Below, piece after piece: positions 28,220 to 37,257 of a DNA stretch of 64,000 bases (positions are counted from its first letter, which is position 1; every line of letters starts with the position of its first letter). The notes beneath the pieces were generated by a model. That model did not search any database and had not been told where the DNA came from. It saw nothing but the letters and a program-made list of their open reading frames with translations. A program made the translations under genes and the position numbers. This stretch comes from Paraburkholderia bannensis (GTDB taxonomy: Bacteria; Pseudomonadota; Gammaproteobacteria; Burkholderiales; Burkholderiaceae), in assembly GCF_014200455.1 (NCBI RefSeq), contig NZ_JACHBW010000001.1, forward strand, positions 124,001-188,000, in the 5' to 3' direction.

Positions 28220-29728
28220 TTACTCGTCGCTATTCCCCAGCGCATCGCCCAGCAGATTCGACGCTTCCTCACCCGGCAGCGCCTCCACGTCGCGCAGCTT
28301 GCGGTTCATCGCGCGCGTGCGCACCTCGGCAGCTTCGATCGAGCGCGTCACCGACTCCAGTTGCGACTTCGTGCGCGCGAGCACATCGCCGAACTTGCCG
28401 AACTCCGTCTTCACCGCGCCCAGCACCTGCCAGACTTCGCTCGAACGCTTTTCGATGGCGAGCGTGCGGAAGCCCATCTGCAGACTGTTGAGCAAGGCCG
28501 TAAGCGTGGTCGGCCCGGAAATCGTCACGCGGAAATCGCGCTGCAGTAAATCGGTGAGGCCCGGACGGCGCAGGATCTCGGCGTAAAGACCTTCGGTGGG
28601 CAGGAACAGCAGCGCGAAATCGGTGGTGTGCGGCGGTGCGACGTATTTTTCGGCGATGGTGCGAGCCTCGGCGCGGATGCGCGCTTCGAGCGCGCGCCCT
28701 GCTTCCTCGATACCCGCGAGATCGGCGCGCTCCTGGGCGTCGATGAGCCGTTCGTAGTCTTCGCGCGGAAACTTGGCATCGACCGGCAACCACACCGGCG
28801 CGCTATCGCCTTCGCCAGCCTTGATGCCACGCCCCGGCAGGCGGATCGCAAACTCCACGCGCTCGCTGCTGCCCGGCACCGTTGCCACGTTCTTCGCGTA
28901 TTGATCGGGCGTGAGCATCTGTTCGAGCAAGGCTTCGAGCTGCACTTCGCCCCACGTGCCGCGCGTCTTCACGTTGGTCAGCACTTTTTTCAGATCGCCG
29001 ACGCCCGCCGCCAGCGTCTGCATCTCGCCCAGCCCCCGATGCACCTGCTCCAGCCGGTCGGAGACCAGCTTGAACGATTCGCCCAGACGCTGCTCCAGCG
29101 TCGCATGCAATTTCTCGTCGACAGTGCGGCGCATCTCTTCGAGCTTGGCCGCATTGTTTGCCTCGATATCCTTCAGACGCTGTTCGAGCGTCGCACGCAC
29201 TTCGCTCAAACGGCGATCGTTGGACTCGATCAGCTGCGCGACCTGCTGACCCAGCAAGGTGCCGAAGTGGCGCAGCGCCGCGTTCTGCTCTTCGCGCGCC
29301 TGCTGCGCCTGCGTCTGCTGGCTCTGGCGCACGGCGTCGAGCTGCTGTGCATTGGTCTGGCTGAGCTTCGCGAGCTGCTGCGCGAAGCCGTCGAGCTGGT
29401 TGTTCTGCACGGTCGCGATGCTGGTGAGATGCGCCGCGAGCGCCTGTTGCACCTGCGCGAAGCCGCCGCCGAATTCGCTGCGCGAAGCCTGTGCAGTGCG
29501 TGCGATCTCGTTGCGCAGTTCGCGCTCGATGCGCTCGGCCGCGCGCGCCTGCGTTTCGCTCGCGCCGCTCAGGCGGTCGCTCAACTGATCGAGCGCATCG
29601 AGCGTGGCCTCTTCCTGACCATGCCGACCCTGACGCGCGCGCAACAACACAACGACCGCGACAATCGCCACCGCCAGCGCGATCGCCAGTATCAGCAACA
29701 CGAGCGCCATCAACGACTCGACGCTCAT
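28220..29728 (-). CDS. rmuC: DNA recombination protein RmuC
   Basis: A 502-residue protein with an N-terminal membrane anchor (about residues 8-29), a long coiled coil (about 45-190, many Gln/Ala/Glu heptads) and the RmuC nuclease-like domain with GTWGEVQLEALLEQML and FLPTEGLYAE. RmuC limits DNA inversions at short repeats in E. coli. Its ATG overlaps the stop of the upstream dehydrogenase gene by 4 bases (ATGA). Confidence 0.93.
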   Translation of the reverse strand: MSVESLMALVLLILAIALAVAIVAVVVLLRARQGRHGQEEATLDALDQLSDRLSGASETQARAAERIERELRNEIARTAQASRSEFGGGFAQVQQALAAHLTSIATVQNNQLDGFAQQLAKLSQTNAQQLDAVRQSQQTQAQQAREEQNAALRHFGTLLGQQVAQLIESNDRRLSEVRATLEQRLKDIEANNAAKLEEMRRTVDEKLHATLEQRLGESFKLVSDRLEQVHRGLGEMQTLAAGVGDLKKVLTNVKTRGTWGEVQLEALLEQMLTPDQYAKNVATVPGSSERVEFAIRLPGRGIKAGEGDSAPVWLPVDAKFPREDYERLIDAQERADLAGIEEAGRALEARIRAEARTIAEKYVAPPHTTDFALLFLPTEGLYAEILRRPGLTDLLQRDFRVTISGPTTLTALLNSLQMGFRTLAIEKRSSEVWQVLGAVKTEFGKFGDVLARTKSQLESVTRSIEAAEVRTRAMNRKLRDVEALPGEEASNLLGDALGNSDE

Positions 29729-30714
29729 GAACGCGCTTTCCCCAACACGCCCGGATTGACCGGATTGGGCGGCCGCCCCGCGCGCGGCCCAACCCCTAGC
29801 GCGGCGATCAGATTGTCGGCGGCGAGATTGGCCATCGCGCGGCGCGTGCCTTCGCTGGCGCTGGCGATGTGGGGCGTGAGAACCACGTTGTCCACTTCGA
29901 GCAGCGCCGGATGCACGGCAGGCTCGCCCTCGAACACGTCAAGTCCCGCCGAAGCGATCCGGTGCGTACGCAGTGCTTCTGCCAGCGCCGCGTCATCGAC
30001 GATGCCGCCGCGCGCGATGTTGGTGAGCGTGGCCGTGGGCTTCATGAGCGCCAGTTCCGCCGCGCCGATGGTGTGATGATTCTCCGGCGTGTACGGCAGC
30101 ACCAGCACGACGTGATCGGCCTCCTTGAGCAGATCGGCCTTCGAACGATATTCGGCGTTCAGTTCGCGCTCGATCCCGGGTGCGACGCGCGAGCGGTTGT
30201 GATAGATCACGCGCATATTGAAGCCGCGCGCGCGGCGTGCGAGCGCCTGGCCAATGCGGCCCATGCCGATCACGCCGAGCGTCGCGCCGTGAATGTCGGC
30301 GCCAAGAAACATGTCGAACGACCACTTCTGCCATTTGCCCGCGCGCAGATAATGTTCGGATTCGGTGACGCGGCGCGCGGCCGCCATCATCAGCGCCCAG
30401 CCGAAGTCGGCCGTGGTTTCGTTGAGCACGTCAGGCGTGTTGGTACCCAGCACGTTGGCGGCGTTGAACGCCGCGATATCGAAATTGTTGTAGCCCACCG
30501 CCATGTTCGAGACCACGCGCAGGCGCGGCGCGGCCGCCAGCACGGCAGCGTCGATTGGCTCGCCCATGGTGAGCGCGCCGTCCTTGTCGGCCAGGCGCGC
30601 CTTGAGCGCGTCGGCGGACAGCGTCTCGCCGTTGTTCCAGTCGACGTCGAAGTACTGCTTGAGCCGGTCGATCACATCCGGAAAGATCGGGCGCGCCACG
30701 AGAATCTTTTGCAT
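29725..30714 (-). CDS. 2-hydroxyacid dehydrogenase (glyoxylate/hydroxypyruvate reductase type)
   Basis: A 329-residue D-2-hydroxyacid dehydrogenase. The NAD(P) loop GMGRIG is at residues 150-155; catalytic Arg, Glu and His are in NIARGGIVDD, GLDVFEGEP and LTPHIASAS. Sequence character is closest to GhrB-like glyoxylate/hydroxypyruvate reductases; the exact substrate cannot be read from sequence. The start MQKILVARPIFPD at 30714 is chosen because the frame upstream of it lacks family features. Coupled to rmuC by an ATGA overlap. Confidence 0.9.
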   Translation of the reverse strand: MQKILVARPIFPDVIDRLKQYFDVDWNNGETLSADALKARLADKDGALTMGEPIDAAVLAAAPRLRVVSNMAVGYNNFDIAAFNAANVLGTNTPDVLNETTADFGWALMMAAARRVTESEHYLRAGKWQKWSFDMFLGADIHGATLGVIGMGRIGQALARRARGFNMRVIYHNRSRVAPGIERELNAEYRSKADLLKEADHVVLVLPYTPENHHTIGAAELALMKPTATLTNIARGGIVDDAALAEALRTHRIASAGLDVFEGEPAVHPALLEVDNVVLTPHIASASEGTRRAMANLAADNLIAALGVGPRAGRPPNPVNPGVLGKARS

Positions 30715-30781
30715 CGTTGCTCTCCACACTGCTGGGGTTGAGTCGCGAATCGAGTCGAAACAGTCTGAGCGCATTGTCGCG

Positions 30782-32212
30782 CTAGACGAAAAAGAGCCAG
30801 GTCGCGGCGGCAAAGACGGGCGTGAGCAGCACGCACGACCAGCCAAGATAGCCGAAGAAGCCCGGCATGCGCACGCCGCGCTGTTGCGCAATGGCCCTGA
30901 CCATGAAGTTGGGCGCGTTGCCGATATAGGTCATCGCGCCCATCCACACCGCGCCCGCCGAGATCGCCGCCAGCGTGCGCGCGCCGCTCGTCATGAGCGT
31001 GGGCGCGTCGCCGCCCGCGAGATTGAAAAACACCAGCCACGTGGGCGCATTGTCGAGAAACGACGAGAGCAGTCCCGTCGCCCAGAAGTAGAGCGCATCG
31101 TTGGGTCGGCCCGGCGCATCGTTGACGAACTGGATCAGTGATGCGAACGCGCCGTGCTCGCCCGCCTTGAGCATCGCGATCACCGGCGTGATCGTCACGA
31201 AGATGCCCGCGAAAAGCTTGGCCACTTCCGCGATCGGCGCCCAGTCGAAACCATTGTCGGCGCGCGCCGTGCGCGAGGTGCAAGCGAGCGAGAGCGCCGC
31301 CAGCACGATCAGGCCCGCGTCGCGCACGAGGTTCTGCAATTCGAGCCGCGCGCCCGGCAGATCGACGCCGATGCCCGGCTTCCAGACGCCGCTCATCAGC
31401 ACCAGCGCGATCACGCCCGCCAGCAGCACGAAGTTGAGCTTGCCGCCGATGGCGATGCCGCCGCTATCGGGCGTCGGATCGGTTCGGGCGTCGCGCACCT
31501 CGTCTGCGCGACGGAAGTACCACGAATCGAGCACCCAGAACGCAGCGAGCAGCACGGCGCAGACGAACAACATCGGTACGGCAAGATGCTGCGTAGTCCA
31601 GAAGAAACTCACGCCGTTCAGGAAACCGAGGAACAAGGGCGGGTCGCCGAGCGGCGTGAGCGAGCCGCCTGCGTTCGCGACGAGAACGATGAAGAACACC
31701 ACCACATGGACGGTGTGGCGGCGATTGTCGTTGGCGCGCAAGAGCGGCCGGATCAGCAGCATGGCCGCGCCGGTCGTGCCCATCACGCTGGCGAGCACGG
31801 TGCCGAGCAGCAGAATTGTTGTGTTGGTGCGCGGCGACCCGCGCAGATTGCCGTAGATGCAGATGCCGCCGGCGATCGTATAGAGCGCGCCGAGCAGCAC
31901 GATGAACGGCACGTATTCGTCGACGAGCGCATGCACGAATAGCGGATACGTGGCTCCCACCCCATGCGTGAGCGCGAACGGCAACAGGAACGCGAGCGCC
32001 CAGAACGCCGAAATCTTGCCAAAGTGGCGATGCCAGAACGCGGCCGCGAACATCGGCACAAGCGCGATCGACAACAGCATCAGGGCGAACGGCAAGCCCC
32101 ATGCTGCGCCAAGCGTCGCGCCGTTGACCGTGGACGCTTGCGCGCAGGGCGCCGCGCAGGCCGCGAGCGCAGCGCCGCCCTTCAGGATGCGCAGCAGAAC
32201 GTCACGCGCCAT
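30782..32212 (-). CDS. NhaD/ArsB-type ion transporter (putative Na+/H+ antiporter)
   Basis: A 476-residue polytopic membrane protein with about 11-13 hydrophobic segments. NAGGSLTPLGDPPLF and FLDNAPTWLVFFNLAGG are the paired signatures of the ion-transporter superfamily NhaD branch. An apparent signal-like N-terminus (to about residue 27, AQAS) precedes the first core helix. The transported ion is inferred. Its start overlaps the end of the LUD-protein gene by 11 bases, so they are co-translated. Confidence 0.82.
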   Translation of the reverse strand: MARDVLLRILKGGAALAACAAPCAQASTVNGATLGAAWGLPFALMLLSIALVPMFAAAFWHRHFGKISAFWALAFLLPFALTHGVGATYPLFVHALVDEYVPFIVLLGALYTIAGGICIYGNLRGSPRTNTTILLLGTVLASVMGTTGAAMLLIRPLLRANDNRRHTVHVVVFFIVLVANAGGSLTPLGDPPLFLGFLNGVSFFWTTQHLAVPMLFVCAVLLAAFWVLDSWYFRRADEVRDARTDPTPDSGGIAIGGKLNFVLLAGVIALVLMSGVWKPGIGVDLPGARLELQNLVRDAGLIVLAALSLACTSRTARADNGFDWAPIAEVAKLFAGIFVTITPVIAMLKAGEHGAFASLIQFVNDAPGRPNDALYFWATGLLSSFLDNAPTWLVFFNLAGGDAPTLMTSGARTLAAISAGAVWMGAMTYIGNAPNFMVRAIAQQRGVRMPGFFGYLGWSCVLLTPVFAAATWLFFV

Positions 32213-32873
32213 GCACGACGATGACGTGGACGCGGTACGGTCCGTGAGCGCCAAGAATGATGGTTTGTTCGATATCGCCGGTACGCGACGGACCCGAGAC
32301 AAAATTGACCGCGCGCGGCAGCTCGCCGCGTTCGGCGCGCATCAGCGCGAAAGCATCCTCGTGGCCGGCCACGATGCGCGATGCGCTCACCACGGCAATA
32401 TGCGTTTCGGGCAGCAGTGCCCCCGAGGCCCAGGTGTGCGGGCCGGAGAGCAACACCAGCGTGCCGGTTTCGGCTGTCGCGCAAAAGCAGCCGGTCAGGC
32501 CAACGAGATCGCGGTCTTCGGGCTTGCGGAATTCGACGCTCAGGCCCGCACCGGTCCAGTCGAACGATTCGGGCGATTCGAGCGATTTCCAGGCGACGGC
32601 CTGCGTCGGCAACTTAAGCGATGCGAGATAGCGCGCGGCGGCGGCGGGCACGTCGGCCAGCTGCGCGACTTCGTCGACGGTGGTGGCCATCTTTTTCGCC
32701 TGCTCGACGAAGTGCGCGACGAGATCGCCCTCAAGCGGCGGACGCGGACCCTGCGGATGGCGCGCGAGGTAATCGGCGACGGCTTCCCGCTCGTGCGGCG
32801 CAGGCGCAGCGTCGCGGCCCTGGGCCGCACGGATGCGCGCGAGTATGCTGCGGCGGGCGGCCGTGGTATCCAT
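32202..32873 (-). CDS. LUD-domain protein (LutC/YkgG family)
   Basis: A 223-residue protein with an N-terminal ILARIRAAQGRD helix and the LUD domain (GLTGCFCATAETGTLVLLSGP, then a C-terminal FVSGPSRTGDIEQTIILGAHGP motif). LutC family members usually act with LutA and LutB in lactate oxidation, but neither gene is next to this one, so its partner must be elsewhere. The ATG at 32873 has GAGGA 5 bases upstream; one two codons earlier is less likely. Followed by the antiporter gene with an 11-base overlap. Confidence 0.85.
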   Translation of the reverse strand: MDTTAARRSILARIRAAQGRDAAPAPHEREAVADYLARHPQGPRPPLEGDLVAHFVEQAKKMATTVDEVAQLADVPAAAARYLASLKLPTQAVAWKSLESPESFDWTGAGLSVEFRKPEDRDLVGLTGCFCATAETGTLVLLSGPHTWASGALLPETHIAVVSASRIVAGHEDAFALMRAERGELPRAVNFVSGPSRTGDIEQTIILGAHGPYRVHVIVVHGA

Positions 32874-32889
32874 GAACATCCTCGTCAGA

Positions 32890-32929
32890 ATGAATAAAGG
32901 CGACGCGCCGATTATACCGGCGCGTCGCC
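32890..32929 (-). terminator. Hairpin between pncB and the LUD gene, with TATAAT in its loop
   Basis: On the minus strand GGCGACGCGCCG pairs with CGGCGCGTCGCC and is followed by TTTATTC, which fits termination after pncB. The loop reads GTATAAT, a perfect -10 hexamer 38 bases before the LUD-protein start. A matching -35 is not obvious, so promoter use is only a possibility. Confidence 0.7.
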
Positions 32930-32980
32930 TCGGGCTTTACTGGCCGAATGGCTATCCGGACGGCCCATCCCGGGTCCGCT

Positions 32981-34183
32981 TCAGTGCCCGGCGAGTTCCT
33001 CTTCCGTGGGCTGTTCGATGCCGAACACCTGGCGCAGATAGGCAAGATAAGCCTTGTCGTCGCACATGTTCTTGCCCGGCGAATCGGACAGCTTGGCGAC
33101 CGGCTGGCCATTGCAGCGGACCATCTTGATGACGATCTGCAAGGGCTGATAACCGAGGTCGTTGGTCAGATTGGTGCCCACGCCAAAGGCCAGACGGCAG
33201 CGGTCGCCGAAGCGCTCGTACAGACGCAGCACCTTGGGAATATCGAGCGCATCCGAGAAGATCATGGTCTTCGTGCGGCCGTCGACGCGATTGTCTTCGT
33301 AATGCTTGAGCAGGCGCTCGCCCCACTCGAACGGGTCGCCCGAATCGTGGCGCGCGCCGTCGAAGAGCTTGCAGAAGTACATGTCGAAGTCGCGCAGGAA
33401 AGCCTGCATGCCGTAGACATCCGAGAGCGCGATGCCCAGGTCGCCGCGATACTCCTTCGCCCACATCTCGAAGCCGTAGATCTGCGAGTCGCGCAGACGC
33501 GGCCCGAGCGCCTGGCAAGCCTGCAGGTACTCGTGCGCCATGGTGCCGAGCGGCGTGAGGTTGTGCTTCATCGCGTAGTACACGTTGCTGGTGCCCGTGA
33601 ACTGCTCGCCCAGATCTTCCTTGAGCGTGAGGATCACCTCTTCGTGCCAGCGCTTCGAGAAACGGCGGCGCGTGCCGTAATCGGCGATCTTGCAGTCAGC
33701 GAATTCAGGCTTGGCGCCCAGCAGCTCGATCTTGCGGCGCAGGCGCTCGCGCCCCTCTTCGTACTGCGGATGATGCTGCGTGTTGCGGAAATAGACTTCG
33801 TTGACGATCGCGAGCACCGGGATCTCGAAGAGGATCGTATGCAGCCACGGTCCCTTGATCTCGATATCGATTTCGCCGTTGTTCTTCGGCGAAGGCGTGA
33901 CCGAAATGTACTTCTCGTTCAGGTGGAACAGCGCGAGGAAATCGACGAAATCGCCCTTCACGAAGCGCATCTTGCGCAGATATTCGAGCTCGGGCTCGGC
34001 GAAGCGCAGGCGGCAGAGCTTGGAGATTTCGCTACGGATCTCGTCGACGTAAGGCACGAGATCGACGTCCGGCGTGCGGCATTTGAAGCGATATTCCACA
34101 TTGGCCGCGGGGAAATGATGCAGCACCACCTGCATCATCGTGAATTTGTACAGATCGGTATCGAGCAGCGAAGTAATGACCAT
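32981..34183 (-). CDS. pncB: Nicotinate phosphoribosyltransferase
   Basis: A 400-residue enzyme of the NAD salvage pathway that makes nicotinate mononucleotide from nicotinate, PRPP and [21 protein letters not shown] is the characteristic N-terminus, and [16 protein letters not shown] and GTNLTNDLG are PRPP/nucleotide-site motifs. The ATG at 34183 is used because residues upstream are not family-like. The gene is transcribed alone, divergent from fdxA. Confidence 0.96.
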   Translation of the reverse strand: MVITSLLDTDLYKFTMMQVVLHHFPAANVEYRFKCRTPDVDLVPYVDEIRSEISKLCRLRFAEPELEYLRKMRFVKGDFVDFLALFHLNEKYISVTPSPKNNGEIDIEIKGPWLHTILFEIPVLAIVNEVYFRNTQHHPQYEEGRERLRRKIELLGAKPEFADCKIADYGTRRRFSKRWHEEVILTLKEDLGEQFTGTSNVYYAMKHNLTPLGTMAHEYLQACQALGPRLRDSQIYGFEMWAKEYRGDLGIALSDVYGMQAFLRDFDMYFCKLFDGARHDSGDPFEWGERLLKHYEDNRVDGRTKTMIFSDALDIPKVLRLYERFGDRCRLAFGVGTNLTNDLGYQPLQIVIKMVRCNGQPVAKLSDSPGKNMCDDKAYLAYLRQVFGIEQPTEEELAGH

Positions 34184-34484
34184 GATTGACGAGCCGGACT
34201 GCAATCGGGGGGCGCCCGCCGGTCTGTTCCGGGCCGCCGGCACGCCTCGTGGGGCATGCGGCGACGCCGTCGGGCGGCGGGCATCAACGGTGCGCCCATG
34301 TTACCCGAATGCGGCATTCCGACGCGGCCATGCTCGCACGCCCGTTGAGGGCGCAGGGATATTGCGCAAGAAAGCGGCTCATCGCGCCACCTATCGGGCC
34401 ACCCATCGCGCCGTTTCATCGAGCCCATGCCGCACTGCATAAACTAATCACGAAACGATATAAACGCTGCCGCGAGGGTGTGGA

Positions 34485-34510
34485 TGGGGAATTTCCCATT
34501 CAGTTACAAT
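34485..34510 (+). promoter_or_regulatory. Probable fdxA promoter with operator-like palindrome
   Basis: TACAAT at 34505-34510 is a good -10 hexamer about 65 bases before the fdxA start. A 16-base near-palindrome with ATGGG and CCCAT arms (34485-34500) lies directly upstream and would overlap the -35, so a repressor could act here. No -35 consensus is apparent. Inference only. Confidence 0.4.
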
Positions 34511-34574
34511 ACCGCTTTTGGCGCGGCCACCCCCAGCGCCATCCCCAATACAAAAGCTTGCAGGAGCTGCCTGA

Positions 34575-34898
34575 ATGACCCACGTTGTGACCGAAAGCTG
34601 CATCAAGTGCCGCTATACCGACTGCGTCGATGTGTGCCCGGTGGACTGCTTTCGCGAAGGTCCCAACTTCCTCGCGATCGACCCGGACGAATGCATCGAC
34701 TGCGCTGTTTGCGTCGCAGAATGCCCGGTGAACGCCATTTACGCTGAAGAAGACGTGCCTGGCGACCAGCAACAGTTCATCGAACTGAACGCCGAACTGG
34801 CGAAGAACTGGCCGAGCATCACCAAGACCAAGCCCGCGCTGCCCGAAGCCGAAGAATTCAAGGACGTGAAGGAAAAGCTCGCACTGCTGGCCCGCTAA
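34575..34898 (+). CDS. fdxA: 7Fe-8S ferredoxin FdxA
   Basis: A 107-residue ferredoxin with two clusters. Cys9, Cys17, Cys21, Cys25, Cys40, Cys43, Cys46 and Cys50 follow the pattern of 3Fe-4S/4Fe-4S ferredoxins of the Azotobacter type, including the long C-terminal extension. AGGAG lies about 10 bases upstream. It is a low-potential electron carrier; the partner is unknown. Transcribed alone from the 34485-34510 region. Confidence 0.96.
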   Translation: MTHVVTESCIKCRYTDCVDVCPVDCFREGPNFLAIDPDECIDCAVCVAECPVNAIYAEEDVPGDQQQFIELNAELAKNWPSITKTKPALPEAEEFKDVKEKLALLAR

Positions 34899-35059
34899 TC
34901 GAGCGCGCCGGGCGAGCATCTGGCGTGTCTGTTGATGCGCGCTTAGCGGCCTCGTCATCCCCTGCCGGAATTTTTTCGCGGGCATGAAAATAAGATGACG
35001 ATCAGGTGTTGACAGACCCTGCCAGACATCCTAGAATCTCGTTCTCTGCTTTTGTTGAT

Positions 35060-35135
35060 TCCCCGATAGCTCAGTCGGTAGAGCGCCGGACTGTTAATCC
35101 GTAGGTCCCTGGTTCGAGCCCAGGTCGGGGAGCCA
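35060..35135 (+). tRNA. tRNA-Asn (anticodon GTT), copy 1
   Basis: A 76-base cloverleaf with an encoded CCA end. The acceptor stem is TCCCCGA/TCGGGGA, the D arm GCTCAGTCGGTAGAGC, the anticodon GTT is at 35093-35095 and the T arm is CCTGGTTCGAGCCCAGG. Identical to the second copy 68 bases downstream. Confidence 0.98.
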
Positions 35136-35203
35136 GAATTTTCAAAAGCCCGTTAATCACAACGGACTTTTTAAAGAAGTTAAAGCTGTAGATGTACTGC
35201 TGT

Positions 35204-35279
35204 TCCCCGATAGCTCAGTCGGTAGAGCGCCGGACTGTTAATCCGTAGGTCCCTGGTTCGAGCCCAGGTCGGGGAGCCA
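35204..35279 (+). tRNA. tRNA-Asn (anticodon GTT), copy 2
   Basis: Identical in all 76 bases to the copy at 35060, with the anticodon at 35237-35239 and an encoded CCA. The two genes are probably one transcript that ends at the terminator at 35289-35318. Confidence 0.98.
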
Positions 35280-35288
35280 AAATATAAA

Positions 35289-35318
35289 GCCGTTGCGTTT
35301 TTGCGCAACGGCTTTTTT
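35289..35318 (+). terminator. Rho-independent terminator after the tRNA-Asn genes
   Basis: GCCGTTGCG pairs with CGCAACGGC around a T/G loop and is followed by six T. It lies 9 bases after the second tRNA-Asn. Confidence 0.93.
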
Positions 35319-35399
35319 CTTTTCAAGCGTCGGAAAACCGTCACTCCTTGCGGTATCGCATCCAATGTTCGCGAACTGGCATGAGGGCTGCGTACCGGT

Positions 35400-35521
35400 C
35401 TGGTGTACTCGTGGCAACACTACGAGCAGACGGGTTTCCATTCGACTGGCAAAGCGGTGCGCGCCTGGCGGACACGTGGGGCACCGACACTGAAGGGACG
35501 CCACCGGATTGCCACAAGTAA
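35400..35521 (+). pseudogene. Remnant of a type II antitoxin gene (frameshifted C-terminal part)
   Basis: Translation from 35403 gives VYSWQHYEQTGFHSTG then KAVRAW, resembling the C-terminal half of antitoxins that accompany RelE/ParE toxins (a DYQxTGLHxTxxEVxxWL pattern). The open frame then shifts: in the frame two bases away the sequence continues as LADTWGTDTEGTPPDCHK and stops at 35519-35521, the familiar end of such antitoxins (PPxCHK). The N-terminal DNA-binding half is gone. So this is a broken gene with a frameshift near 35465. The family call is from memory of the pattern and needs a search. Confidence 0.6.
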
Positions 35522-35548
35522 TCGTCATTGCATTCGGCGATAAAGAGC

Positions 35549-35638
35549 GATTACGGCCACATCGCTCTTTATCACTATCCTCCCGAGCGCGACGCCGTCT
35601 ATGTGCTGGCGTTGCGGCATCAGCGCGAATTCGGCTAT
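35549..35638 (+). pseudogene. Remnant of a RelE/ParE-type toxin gene (C-terminal end only)
   Basis: The frame right after the antitoxin remnant encodes [15 protein letters not shown] then [14 protein letters not shown], which is the typical last beta-strands of a ParE/RelE toxin (VVxVLAxRHQREAGY). A full toxin is about 95-100 residues; here the first two-thirds are missing, and the original stop is lost, the frame running into creA. It is a deletion remnant of a toxin-antitoxin pair next to the tRNA-Asn genes. Confidence 0.6.
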
Positions 35639-35698
35639 CGATCGCGCACTGTCGTCGCCCTGCCCGATAATGTTGCTTCACCATCTCCGGGAGTCCGC

Positions 35699-36202
35699 AT
35701 GAAATCGCGCACGACATCAAACCGCCACGCCGCCAGCCTGCGCCACGCGCTGGCTCTTTGCGCGAGCACGCTCGTCATGGCCACTGCACACGCTGAGCAG
35801 ATCGGCAGCGTGAACACCAACTTCCGCATGACCGGTTCCGACAAAGTGGTCGTCGAGGCCTACGACGATCCCGCTGTGCAGGGCGTCACCTGCTACGTGT
35901 CGCGAGCGCGCACCGGCGGCGTGAAAGGCACGCTCGGCATTGCCGAGGACCCGACCGAAGCGTCGATCGCCTGCCGCCAGGTCGGCCCGATCAGTTTCGC
36001 CGCCCCGCTCAAGCAGCAAGCCGATGTCTTCAGCGAACGCATGTCGTTCCTCTTCAAAACGTTGCATGTGGTGCGCGTGGTCGACACGAAGCGCAACGCG
36101 CTCGTCTATCTCACCTACAGCGACCGCGTCGTGAGCGGCAGCGCGAAGAACAGCGTCACCGCCGTACCGATGCCCACCGGCACGACGATTCCCGTGCGCT
36201 AA
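35699..36202 (+). CDS. creA: CreA family periplasmic protein
   Basis: A 167-residue exported protein. The ATG at 35699 opens a signal peptide ending near AHAEQ. The mature part contains [26 protein letters not shown] and [12 protein letters not shown], CreA-family hallmarks. CreA is a conserved periplasmic protein with no settled function. It lies just after toxin-antitoxin remnants and before an AraC regulator. Confidence 0.9.
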   Translation: MKSRTTSNRHAASLRHALALCASTLVMATAHAEQIGSVNTNFRMTGSDKVVVEAYDDPAVQGVTCYVSRARTGGVKGTLGIAEDPTEASIACRQVGPISFAAPLKQQADVFSERMSFLFKTLHVVRVVDTKRNALVYLTYSDRVVSGSAKNSVTAVPMPTGTTIPVR

Positions 36203-36266
36203 ACTGCAAGGATCTTCGCCGCATTCACGTCTCGCATACTCGTCCGATTCGCGCCGGATCCGCGCC

Positions 36267-37139
36267 ATGGCCCACTCCGCCTTTCGCGATTACGCCCGTT
36301 ACTGGCGCTCGCCGCTCTTGCCCGGCGCGGAGTTGCTCACGGCCGAGTATCACGATCACGCGTTCACCCCGCACTGGCACGACGCCTACACGGTTCCCGT
36401 GATCGAGGAAGGCGCGGAGTGCTATCGCTACAGCGGTGCGCATCATGTCGCGCAAGCCGGCAGCGTGCCCGTCATCAATCCGGGCGAGCTTCACACGGGC
36501 GCGCGCGCTGTGGACGAGGGCTGGCGCTATCGCGTCATGTACGTGCCGGTGGACTATCTGCACGCGCTCGCAAACGAGATCGCTGGCAGCGCACAGCCTC
36601 TACCGTGGTTCGATGCCGAAGTAATCCGCGACCGCGATCTGGCCCGCCGCGTCTCGCGCGCGCACTTGCTGATGGAAACGCACGCTGCCAGCGGCGCCAC
36701 GCCCGACTCCTCTGCCCGCACGGATTCCCCCGATCTGCTGGCCGCCGAAGCCGCGCTGATCGACGCCCTTTCGACGCTGCTCGTACGCTATGGACGCACG
36801 CGCGCCACGCCGCTGCTGGCCAGTTCGCACGAACCGCGCGTCGATGTCATGAAGGCATTGCTCGCCGCCGACCTGACGACGCCCCTGCGCGTGGCCGATC
36901 TCGCTCAGGCGATCGGCTTGTCGCCGTTTCACGCGTCGCGCCTTTTCACCCAGGCGACCGGTCTGCCGCCGCACGCCTGGCGCACGCAGTTGCGGCTGCA
37001 ACGCGCGCTCGCGCCCTTGCGGGCGGGCGTGGCTGTCGCCGATGTCGCGGCCGCGCACGGTTTCACGGATCAGAGCCACTTCACGCGTCACTTCCGCCGC
37101 ATGTTCGGCGTGCCGCCGGGACGCTGGCAAACAGCCTGA
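36267..37139 (+). CDS. AraC-family regulator with cupin sensor domain
   Basis: A 290-residue regulator. The N-terminal cupin half contains HDHAFTPHWHDAYTVPVI and NPGELHTG, with metal-site-like His and Glu. The C-terminal half has two helix-turn-helix motifs, TTPLRVADLAQAIGLSPFHASRLF and VADVAAAHGFTDQSHFTRHFRRMFGV. It probably controls the azlCD exporter genes, which start 119 bases further on the same strand; this is inferred from position, and AraC-azlCD neighbourhoods are common. Confidence 0.9.
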   Translation: MAHSAFRDYARYWRSPLLPGAELLTAEYHDHAFTPHWHDAYTVPVIEEGAECYRYSGAHHVAQAGSVPVINPGELHTGARAVDEGWRYRVMYVPVDYLHALANEIAGSAQPLPWFDAEVIRDRDLARRVSRAHLLMETHAASGATPDSSARTDSPDLLAAEAALIDALSTLLVRYGRTRATPLLASSHEPRVDVMKALLAADLTTPLRVADLAQAIGLSPFHASRLFTQATGLPPHAWRTQLRLQRALAPLRAGVAVADVAAAHGFTDQSHFTRHFRRMFGVPPGRWQTA

Positions 37140-37257
37140 ATGCGGGCCTGAATCTGGGCCTGCCTTATACCGCCAGGGTTTGCGGCCAAAGCGCAAGATC
37201 GTACAAGCCACGCGCCGCGCGGCTCGCTAAGCTGGTTCTCCGTTACAGGAGAACGGC

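Noticed and set aside
35180..35365. Minus-strand open frame across the second tRNA-Asn, encoding SPTWARTRDLRINSPALYRL
   Set aside because: This is the well-known spurious peptide read antisense through tRNA-Asn genes; the tRNA explains the sequence.
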